Source: CALEMW01 sp035447065
Lineage (GTDB): Bacteria > Krumholzibacteriota > Krumholzibacteriia > LZORAL124-64-63
Reading direction: 5' to 3'
Length of the DNA: 64,000 nucleotides
Assembly: GCA_035447065.1 (NCBI GenBank)
Contig: DAOTGJ010000001.1
Coordinates: forward strand, 1 to 64,000
In this document: positions 1 to 7,600 of the stretch, in pieces
Numbering within the stretch: the stretch's first letter is position 1
How the letters are laid out: each line of letters starts with the position of its first letter
Notes under the pieces: generated by a model
Databases searched by the model: none
The model's input: the letters and a program-made list of their open reading frames with translations, nothing else
What the model was told of the DNA's origin: nothing
Translations under genes and position numbers: made by a program

Positions 1-2
1 GG

Positions 3-629
3 TTGCGACCGACCACCGACCAGGAGGCCCCCTTGGATCTGCGCACCGTCATCAGGGACCGTCGTCACGCCAGCCTCGTGCACGGGGCGCGCCGCGGCGA
101 CAGGAAGGCCTTCCGGGCCCTGTTCGACGATCTGCACGATCCCGTCCACGCCTACCTGGACCGGCGCTGCGACGATCCCCACGACACGGAGGATCTCGTC
201 TCCACGGTGTTCCACAAGATGCTGAGCAACCTGGGGACCTATGATCCGGGCCGCGGCAGCGTGATCGGCTGGGTGATGACCATGGCGCGCCACGCGCTCA
301 TCGATCACCTGCGCCGCCGCCGCGACACCGTGGACGTGGACCGGCTGGCCGAGGTGCTGGCCGGTCCGGGCGCCGATCCCCTGCAGGGGATCATCCGCAC
401 CGAAGAGGCGGAACGCGTCCGGGCCGAGCTCGCCCGACTGCCGGCCGAGACCCGCGAACTGCTGGCCCTGCGCTACGGCGAGGGGCTGCGCCACGCGGAG
501 ATCGCCTCCCTGCTGGGGCTGACCGACGCGGCGGTGCGCCAGCGGCTCTCGCGGGCGGTGCAGGCGCTCCGGTCCCGAGTGGTCGACGACCCCGAACCCG
601 AAGGCGAGGTGGATTATGCGATCCGCTGA
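3..629 (+). CDS. ECF-type RNA polymerase sigma factor (start uncertain, at window edge)
   Basis: Encodes a 208-residue sigma-70 family protein that would direct RNA polymerase to a dedicated promoter set. Sigma region 2 lies at about residues 38-105 (FRALFDDLHDPVHAYL, then DTEDLVSTVFHKML and a GWVMTMARHALIDHLRRRR core-binding helix). Region 4 is at about 145-195 (LPAETRELLALRYGEGLRHAEIASLLGLTDAAVRQRLSRA, a clear helix-turn-helix). There is no sigma 1.1 or region 3, which is the ECF architecture. The reading frame opens with TTG at position 3, so the true start may lie upstream of the window; TTG at 33 is an alternative. The next gene overlaps the 3' end by 14 bases, the arrangement usual for a sigma gene and its membrane regulator. 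The target regulon is unknown. Confidence 0.88.
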   Translation: MRPTTDQEAPLDLRTVIRDRRHASLVHGARRGDRKAFRALFDDLHDPVHAYLDRRCDDPHDTEDLVSTVFHKMLSNLGTYDPGRGSVIGWVMTMARHALIDHLRRRRDTVDVDRLAEVLAGPGADPLQGIIRTEEAERVRAELARLPAETRELLALRYGEGLRHAEIASLLGLTDAAVRQRLSRAVQALRSRVVDDPEPEGEVDYAIR

Positions 630-1374
630 CCTGGAGAGCATCCTGCGCCGGCTGCACGGCCGCCCCGTCCGTCCATCGACCGGACGCGACGCGCTGGCCG
701 ACCGACTGGCCGCCCGCCACGAAACCCTGTATTCCACCGGAAGGAACCCCTTCATGACCACCCTGCTGCGCAAGCCCGTGCTCGCCCTGCTCCTGCTGGG
801 CCTGCTGGGCGTGGCCGCCTGCACCGTGCCCACCGAGACCCAGGTGGAGATGGGGCAGCGCCTGACTTACAGCCTGAGCCCCGGGAACGCCTCCTACGAC
901 CAGGCGGACGCCCTGCTGTCCCAGGTGCGAGACGTGACGACCTACGTGGAGAGCTATCCCGGCGTGGAGAACGTGAGCGTGTCCATCATGGAGACCGACG
1001 GCGGTCCGGTGGAGCTGGATCTGATCGTGTGGGGGACGGGTATCGAGCCCGCCGCCCTGGAGCGCGAGCTGGCCGGTCGCTTCCCCTTGCTGGCCGCGGC
1101 CGATCTGCGCGCCGAGACCCTCAGCGGCAGCGTGCGCACCAGCCTGGCGGAGAAGGTGGGCCACGAGTGGTTCGACATCTCCGTGGTGCAGGGATCGCCC
1201 GAGGAGATGCAGGCCGCCATCCTGGAGCAGATCTACGCCAACGGCTTCAGCGGCGAGGCCGACGTGCAGGTGACGCAGGACGGCGACCTGACCACCATCG
1301 GCGTGGAGCTGACCCAGGACGCCGACGGTCTGCAGACCGAGGACGAGATCGTCATCGAGCTGAAGGACGAGTAG
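616..1374 (+). CDS. Membrane or lipoprotein partner of the sigma factor (two possible starts)
   Basis: Unrecognised family. From ATG 616 the product is 252 residues: a 46-residue Arg-rich cytoplasmic-looking segment, one hydrophobic helix (about 50-67), and an acidic extracytoplasmic part. An internal ATG at 754 has a better Shine-Dalgarno (GGAAGGA, 8 bases upstream) and would give a 206-residue lipoprotein with lipobox V-A-A-C. The segment between the two starts keeps coding-like composition, and ATG 616 overlaps the sigma gene stop, so translation from 616 is plausible. The long form would be a type II membrane protein reminiscent of a small anti-sigma factor, but no anti-sigma domain is recognisable. 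The C-terminal 180 residues are alpha/beta-looking with no catalytic motif. Co-transcription with the sigma gene is the main functional clue. Confidence 0.7.
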   Translation: MRSADLESILRRLHGRPVRPSTGRDALADRLAARHETLYSTGRNPFMTTLLRKPVLALLLLGLLGVAACTVPTETQVEMGQRLTYSLSPGNASYDQADALLSQVRDVTTYVESYPGVENVSVSIMETDGGPVELDLIVWGTGIEPAALERELAGRFPLLAAADLRAETLSGSVRTSLAEKVGHEWFDISVVQGSPEEMQAAILEQIYANGFSGEADVQVTQDGDLTTIGVELTQDADGLQTEDEIVIELKDE

Positions 1375-1404
1375 GGGCGGCCCCCACCGCCTGCCCCTGA
1401 CGAG

Positions 1405-1436
1405 GAAAGCGCCGGCCATCCGCGGCCGGCGCTTTC
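1405..1436. terminator. Bidirectional intrinsic terminator
   Basis: A perfect 13-bp stem (GAAAGCGCCGGCC / GGCCGGCGCTTTC) with a 6-base loop lies between two convergent genes. It starts with A residues and ends in CTTTCTTC, so it can serve the plus-strand sigma/lipoprotein unit and the minus-strand secreted-protein gene. Confidence 0.8.
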
Positions 1437-1458
1437 TTCATGCAGGGCGGAAGGTCGG

Positions 1459-3867
1459 CTACTTCAGCAGGGCTCCCTTGCGCATCTGCACCTCGCCGCC
1501 GACGCTCAGACGGAACACGTAGGTCCCCGACGCCACCGGTCGGCCGCCGCCGTCGAGCCCGTTCCAGGTCGTCCGGAACTCGCCGGCCGGCCGGGCGCCG
1601 CGCACCAGCTCGCGCACCATCTGGCCGCGCAGGTCGAACACCTGCAGGGTGACGTGGGCGGCGCGGGTCAGCTCGAAGGCGATCTCCGTGCTGGGGTTGA
1701 AGGGGTTGGGGCTGGGCGACCGCAGCGTGAGCGCGTCGGCCAGGGGCGCGGGGCCGGACGCAGCGGTCGAACTGTCGGTCACGCCCGCCGAGGCGACGGT
1801 CAGCTCGCCGTCCACGCCGCCCAGCAGCAGATCCAGCGCCGTGATCTCGGTCCAGGGCGTGGCCGGCACGGCGTTGAAGAGGACCTCGATCTCGTCGGCG
1901 GGTCCCGTGCCGAGCAGCGGGCTGGACCGGTCGATGTAATCGGTCAGGGGAGGCAGGCCCAGGCGCATGCGGGGGCGGCCGTCGGGATGGTCCACCACGA
2001 CGTCGCAGGACACCGGCGCCGCGGTCAGGCCCAGGCACTCCTCGATGGTGCCGGCGCAGATGATCGAGGCGACCAGCTGGCCCTGGTCATAGACGTTGTA
2101 CGTCACGCCGTCGGGTCCCAGGGCGCTGAAGTCCGCGCCCACGTTCCACTCGCCGGGGTTGGTGTCGGGATCGGCCGGGGCCGTCGTCACGACGATCACG
2201 CCGCCGCCGCCGCCACCGCCACTGCCGCCGTGGGCCTTGAGCACCGTCACGTGGCCGCGGAACGGATCCAGGGGCGCGGCCGGCAGCCACGCGGCGCCCA
2301 GGCCGGAGCCGGTGCCGCCGCCGGGGGCGAGGAGGCGCACGCCGTCCTGCCCGCTGCTGCCCAGGTTGTCCACGTGCAGGGCGCCGTCCGCGCCGCGGCG
2401 GATGTCCGACTTCTCGATGCCGCGGGCCGCGTCCAGGATGATCGGTTCGCCGGTCCAGCCGCCGGTGCCGTTGGGGCAGCCGTCGATGTCGAGGTCGCCC
2501 AGCAGGATCAGCAGGGCGGCCAGCTCGATGGCGTCCCAGTCGTACCAGGGGCCGCCGATGGGCGCGTCGAACTCCAGCTCCACGCCGTCGCAGTCCTGGT
2601 CGCCGCCGTTGCCGTCGACGCAGCGCATGGGCTCGGGGAACTCGATCTCCACGCGGAAGCCGGGGCCGTCCACGGCGTGCATCTCCAGGCGGTAGGGATG
2701 CTGGACGCTCGTCTTGTCGGGCTGCAGCGTCCACACGCGGGCGGGGCCGCGCGGGGCCTGGATCTCGGCCACCACGGCGCCGTCCAGGGTGTAGCGGAGC
2801 ACGCTCGGCTCGTCGGCCGCGCCCACCTCGGTCCAGATGTCGAAGAAGGAGTCGGCCGTGTACTCGCAGGTGATCGTGGGCAGGGGCGTGCGGCCCTGGG
2901 GCTGCTCGCTCAGGCTGAGGCCGCCGAAGCGCAGCACGTCGCCGGGCGTGGCCTCCATGGGGACCAGGTGCACGCCGAGGCCGGTGTCGTCGGGATTCAG
3001 GGCGATGCAGACGCCGTCCTGGCCGCTGCTCCCCAGGTTGCTCACGCGCACGCCGTCCTGGCCGCTGCTGCCCAGGTTGTCGACCATCTGCGGCCTGGCG
3101 CCGCCGAGGGCGCCGAAGGCGTGGTGGAAGAGGGTGGAGGGGTGCTCGGTGATCAGCAGCTCGCCGATCGCGCCCTGCGGCTCCAGGCCCAGGATCTCGG
3201 CGCCGAGGAGAGTGACCTCGGGCATCGACGGCGGGAACGCGAAGGTCACCATGTCGCAGGCCATGGGCGACTGGCCGGGCAGGCCCACCTGGGTGCCGCC
3301 GGGGAAGATCCAGCCGAAGATGGAGTCGTCGTAGGGAGGCAGCGGGAGGTAGGGGCCGGTGCCGCCGAAGCCGCCGGGAGGCGCGCTGGACTCGAAGAGC
3401 GGGGAGGCGCCCACCGTCGCGCCGGTGGAGAAGACCGGGTTGCCGTTCGCGTAGAGACGCACCTCCAGCTGGGTCACCGGGGTGGTCAGCGGGTCGAAGG
3501 AGAACGACACGCGGCCGAGATCGTCGAAGGTGAACGAGGTGGCGAAGGCGCAGGGGATGCCCACGGGATCCTCGCCGTCCACGATCACGTTCAGGCCGCG
3601 GCCGGGCAGCGACTCCGGGGCCATCCAGCGGATGGGGCCGATGTTGCCGCCGTTGCCGGTGGCGATGCGCACGCCGTCCTGGCCGCTGCTGCCCAGGTTG
3701 GAGACCCGCAGGGGGCCGTCGGCCGGGTTCTGGAGCTGGGCGCCGCCGCGGGGCTGCACCTGGCCGAATTCCTGCTTGAAGACGAAATCGGCGGCGAGGG
3801 CCGGCAGGGCCAGAGCCAGGCAGAGGATCAGGGCGAGGCCTGCGGGGAATCTGGTCGACAGCTTCAT
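1459..3867 (-). CDS. Secreted surface protein with three NLGSSGQDGV-containing repeat domains and FlgD-like C-terminal tail
   Basis: 802 residues. The N terminus is a Sec signal peptide (MKLSTRFPAGL...ALPALAA). Three related beta-rich segments each carry the motif V-[SD]-N-L-G-S-S-G-Q-D-G-V near their start (about residues 57, 264/277 and 501); the middle one has the motif twice in tandem. A glycine run (HGGSGGGGGGG) sits near residue 550. The last ~85 residues form a FlgD-like immunoglobulin-fold tail (PSPNPFNPSTEIAF ... VFDLRGQMVRELV ... WNGLDGGGRPVASGTYVFRLSVGG), the type used as a sorting or anchoring signal in FCB bacteria. A ribosome site (GAGGAG) precedes the ATG. The function of the repeated motif is unknown to me; a role in a structured exported or calcium-stabilised surface protein is a guess. 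Confidence 0.85.
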   Translation of the reverse strand: MKLSTRFPAGLALILCLALALPALAADFVFKQEFGQVQPRGGAQLQNPADGPLRVSNLGSSGQDGVRIATGNGGNIGPIRWMAPESLPGRGLNVIVDGEDPVGIPCAFATSFTFDDLGRVSFSFDPLTTPVTQLEVRLYANGNPVFSTGATVGASPLFESSAPPGGFGGTGPYLPLPPYDDSIFGWIFPGGTQVGLPGQSPMACDMVTFAFPPSMPEVTLLGAEILGLEPQGAIGELLITEHPSTLFHHAFGALGGARPQMVDNLGSSGQDGVRVSNLGSSGQDGVCIALNPDDTGLGVHLVPMEATPGDVLRFGGLSLSEQPQGRTPLPTITCEYTADSFFDIWTEVGAADEPSVLRYTLDGAVVAEIQAPRGPARVWTLQPDKTSVQHPYRLEMHAVDGPGFRVEIEFPEPMRCVDGNGGDQDCDGVELEFDAPIGGPWYDWDAIELAALLILLGDLDIDGCPNGTGGWTGEPIILDAARGIEKSDIRRGADGALHVDNLGSSGQDGVRLLAPGGGTGSGLGAAWLPAAPLDPFRGHVTVLKAHGGSGGGGGGGVIVVTTAPADPDTNPGEWNVGADFSALGPDGVTYNVYDQGQLVASIICAGTIEECLGLTAAPVSCDVVVDHPDGRPRMRLGLPPLTDYIDRSSPLLGTGPADEIEVLFNAVPATPWTEITALDLLLGGVDGELTVASAGVTDSSTAASGPAPLADALTLRSPSPNPFNPSTEIAFELTRAAHVTLQVFDLRGQMVRELVRGARPAGEFRTTWNGLDGGGRPVASGTYVFRLSVGGEVQMRKGALLK
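2335..3699 (-). repeat. Four copies of a 33-bp coding repeat (NLGSSGQDGV[RC])
   Basis: Copies lie at 2335-2367, 3007-3039, 3046-3078 and 3667-3699. They are nearly identical at DNA level (one or two base changes each), although the surrounding domains have diverged. Two copies are in tandem with a 39-base period. The DNA identity exceeds what protein-level selection alone would need. Confidence 0.85.
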
Positions 3868-3982
3868 GCTCGTACTCCTCGGATCGGAGGGCGGGTTCGA
3901 GGCGGATACGGCACTTGTTTCGTCCGATATGGTTCCTTACGAGAAAAGATGGACCGTGGGAAGGACGCCTGCTCCCTACGGC

Positions 3983-4008
3983 AACGCCCGACCTCGCGGC
4001 CGGGCGTT
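3983..4008 (-). terminator. Hairpin after the minus-strand lipoprotein gene
   Basis: An 8-bp perfect stem (AACGCCCG / CGGGCGTT) with a 10-base loop lies 23 bases past the stop of the gene at 4031-4600. No strong T tract follows, so this is a terminator-like hairpin rather than a textbook intrinsic terminator. Confidence 0.5.
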
Positions 4009-4030
4009 CCCCTGGGTCCGGTGGCGGTCT

Positions 4031-4600
4031 CTAGGATTCGGCGGTGAGCTCGAAGCTGCGCTGCGTGAGCAGCTCCCGGTTCCAGTACACCTTGAGCGTG
4101 TAGGCGCCCAGGTCGCGCTCGCGCTCCGGCCGCACGTCGATGCGGGACGACACGCTGACCAGGGGCCGCTCCGTGGAGATGGGCTCCTCCACGTCCTCGT
4201 CGTTGAGGGCCTCGGCGTCGAGCCAGGCCAGGCGGGTGCGGTAGCCGTCGTCCACCGCCGTGACCCGCACCGTGCCGAAGCGCCGGAAGAGCTCCGTGCC
4301 GTCGGGCTTGATCCAGATCAGGTGGAGCTGGTGGTCCGTGTCCACGGGCACGTCGGCGATGTCCGCGAAGCCGTACACGTAGCGGTACTTGCTGCCGTCG
4401 CGCACGGGGAACGCCTCGTCGATCTCGATGCGCTTGCCCGTCTTGGTCCCCACGCGCCGGCAGAACGTGACCTCCGCCGAGAACTCCCCCGGCGTCAGGA
4501 CCGCCACGCCCCCCTCGCGCACCCCCTTCACTTCCGCCTGCTCGCACCCTCCGACGAGCAGCACTGCTGCCGCCACCACCATCAGCGTGAACGTCCTCAT
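4031..4600 (-). CDS. Lipoprotein of unknown function
   Basis: 189 residues. A lipoprotein signal peptide (MRTFTLMVVAAAVLLVGGC, lipobox V-G-G-C) predicts anchoring by Cys19. The mature part is beta-rich with a D/E- and R-rich middle (about residues 105-150) and ends in YTLKVYWNRELLTQRSFELTA. Its layout (a W-containing strand, an R-x-R-x strand, then G-x-Y-x-V-x-V-Y) is reminiscent of small periplasmic beta-sandwich domains of the DUF2914 type, but I cannot confirm the family. It stands alone between two large surface-protein genes with hairpins on both sides, so it is probably its own transcription unit. Confidence 0.75.
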   Translation of the reverse strand: MRTFTLMVVAAAVLLVGGCEQAEVKGVREGGVAVLTPGEFSAEVTFCRRVGTKTGKRIEIDEAFPVRDGSKYRYVYGFADIADVPVDTDHQLHLIWIKPDGTELFRRFGTVRVTAVDDGYRTRLAWLDAEALNDEDVEEPISTERPLVSVSSRIDVRPERERDLGAYTLKVYWNRELLTQRSFELTAES

Positions 4601-4629
4601 CCGTGAGGTCCTTCCTGTGATGAGCGTGT

Positions 4630-4687
4630 GAGAGGGGCCCGCCGGCGGACGTTTCCGGTCAAGTTCGGCCGCCGGCGGGCCCCTCTC
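4630..4687 (-). terminator. Long inverted repeat terminator after the C25-like gene
   Basis: A perfect 19-bp inverted repeat (GAGAGGGGCCCGCCGGCGG and its complement) with a 20-base loop begins 7 bases past the stop of the gene at 4694-9820. It also occupies most of the space upstream of the lipoprotein gene at 4031-4600, so it may influence both. Confidence 0.7.
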
Positions 4688-4693
4688 ATACGC

Positions 4694-7600
4694 TTATTTC
4701 AGCAACGTCATCTTACGGGTGAGGACGTTCCCCCCCGTCTCGAGGCGATAGAAATACGTGCCGGAGGGCGCGCGAGCACCGGAGTCGCTCTCGCCCCGCC
4801 AGGTCACCGCGTGCGTCCCCGCCTCGCGCCGCCCGTCCACCAGCGTGCGCACGGTGCGGCCGGCCAGGTCGAAGACCTTCAGGCTCACGTGGCCCGCGCG
4901 GGGCACCGCGAAGCTGATCTCCGTGGCCGGGTTGAACGGGTTGGGCACGTTGCGGGAAAGGGCCACGCTGCGCGGGAGCTCGTCCACGGCCGTGGCGGCG
5001 TCGATCTCGAAGTCGGCGTCGCTCACGTCCTCCGCCGCGTTCAGGAAGGCGTCGAAGACGACCACCTTGATGCGGCAGGTGGTGGAGTTCACGAACGGCA
5101 GGAGCACCGCGGCCTGACCGTCCAGGGCGCCGGCCTCCAGGGTGTCCGGATAGCTGACGCCGCCGTCCGTGCTGAGCAGCACCACGGCGTGGGTCACCGC
5201 CACGTTGTCCGACGCGGTCCAGAAGATCTGCTCCATGGCGGGCACGGTGCCGGGCACGTTGTAGTACTCGCCGCCGTTGGGCGTGGTGAGGGTGACCGTG
5301 GGGGCGGACGCGTCCACCGCGCCGGAGTAGCCGGTGAGGCTGAAGTCGTCCACGGCGGCCTCCACCACCGATCCGGAGCCGGCGTCGTCCGCGATGAAGC
5401 GGAACTGCACCGACGTGGGATCGGCCGTCACCAGGGTGCCCAGCTGCACGCTGTGCTGCGTCCAGCTGCGGTCGCTGGCCATGGTGCTCTCCACGCTCTG
5501 CCAGGCGCCGCCGTCGGCGCGGAACTGCACCGTCCAGGTGTCGAGGTTGGGGGAGTTGCCCGTCTCGTTGGTGTACCAGCGCCAGTAGCTGGCGGTCACG
5601 TTGTTGTAGCCGGTCAGGTCGTACGTGGGGCTGAGCAGCGTGGTGTGGCCGCCGTCCACGTCGTCGGCGCCCTGGGCGGAACCGCTGGGGTCGTTGCCGG
5701 TGACCCAGCAGTTCACGCCGGGATCGGCCGTGTGGTCGTCCTCCGGGGTCACCTGTTCCGTGTCGGCGTAGATGGCGTTGGGGTCCGCGCGCTCCCAGAG
5801 GCCGGAGGTGGCGGTGTCGCCGGCGTCGCCGGAGACCCAGCCGGTGTCGGACTCCATGTCGTCCATGGCGATGACCACTTCCGAGCGCACCAGGAAGCGG
5901 TACGCCGTGGCCGGAGCGCCCGCCGGGTGCATGGAGCCGTTGCCGGCCGCGTCCACGCCGGTGAGCCAGTAGATCACGCTGGTGCCCACGGGCTGGCCGG
6001 GGATGTCCGCGCCGTAGAGGCCGCTGGGGGCGTCCAGCACGGTCAGCGGCAGCTCGTGGGGGCCGCCGTCGGCCGTGGACATGTACCAGAAGCGGGCCTC
6101 GGCCACGCCGGACACGTCCGAGACGTTGGTGGTCACAGAGTAGGGGCCGGCGGTGTCCTCGGTGCCGGGCAGGACCGTGGTGTTCAGGAACTGCGGCCCG
6201 CCGATGTCGGTCATCTCGAAGGTCACCGAGGTGGTCTGGTCCTCCAGGATGCTCACCTGCAGGGTGTCCGGCGCCAGCTCCACGTGCGTGGCCACCACGT
6301 TCCAGGTGCCCACGGGCACGTTGCCAGTGAAGACGCCGGCGTTGGAGGTGACGAAGCTGCGGTTGGCGTCCAGCACCGTGATCTCCACGTCCTTCACCGG
6401 CACGCCGGCCACGGTGGCGCTGCCCTCGAGCACGCCGCTGGGCACGGCCGTGAACGGCACGTAGCGGATGGCGCGGCCGGACTGGAGCGGGGCCGCGGCG
6501 GCGGCGGGCTCGTCCCAGTACTCGTAGAGCAGGCCGTCGGTGTGGTCCAGGTTCTGCAGGCCGGCGGTGGCGTAGCCGTTGGTGCCGTCGCCGTTGTTCA
6601 CGGTGAGGTACTGCACCTCGATGATGCCGTCGCCGGTGGCCGTGGGATGGAAGGCGGGATCGTAGAGCATGACCTGGAAGGTCTGCTCCGGGCCCGTGGA
6701 GCCCTCCGTCCACATGGCGCGCATGCGGCTCCACTCCACGATGAGGCGGTGGTTGGCGGCGTCGTAGAGGTAGAACACGCCGCCGGTGCTGCTGCGGAAC
6801 AGGTTGTCCCAGAAGGCGGCCACCATGCCGTCGGCGGCGCCGGCGGTGGGCAGCGACCAGTTGCGGTACTGACGGCTCTGGGTCACGCCCATGCTCAGCC
6901 AGCCGTTGGAGCAGATGCTGATGGTGTCGAAGTCCTCGCCGTACATGGAGAAGGTGAACGGCAGGGCGAGGGCCTCGGTGTCGTCGCCTTCCCAGCCCGT
7001 GTCGTTCAGGCCCACGCTCATGCCGCTGCCGCCCAGGGTGGGATCGATCTCCACCCAGCTGAAGACGGGGGCGTCGTCGTAGCCCACGTCGGTGTCGTCG
7101 AAGGCGTAGTAGCCGTAGCCGTCGGGACCCACGGGGTCCGTGCTCGCGGCGGTGCCCACGGTGGCGGTGAAGCTGACCGTGGCCACGGCGCCGTCGGCGG
7201 TGGACAGGGCGAGCTCGAAGACGGCGAGGTGGCCGGGGAAGCAGTCGCTGCCCGCGGACACGGTGAACGGATCCAGCAGGTTGTCCACGTTCTGGCCGGG
7301 GTTGACCACGCCGAAGGAGGCGTTGGCGTCCACCACGGTGATCCAGGGGCTCTCCGTGTTCAGCACGCCGGTCAGGCCGTTGGCGGCCAGGTCGCCGGCG
7401 TTGTTCAGCAGGATGGTGAGGTTGCCGGCCTCGCCGGGATCCATGGAGCCGCCGGGGCCCGAGTAGGTGGTGGTGACCAGGCCCAGGGCCGGACCGCTCA
7501 CCGCGGGCTCCACCAGGCCGTGCCAGGTCTCGCCGCCGGCGGTGACCGCCAGGTTGAGCTGCAGCCGGTGCAGGCCGGGGGCTTCGGGGGCCACCTGGAT

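Noticed and set aside
2200..2240. GCC-rich microsatellite-like stretch within the 1459-3867 gene
   Set aside because: It encodes a poly-Gly linker in frame and needs no other explanation.
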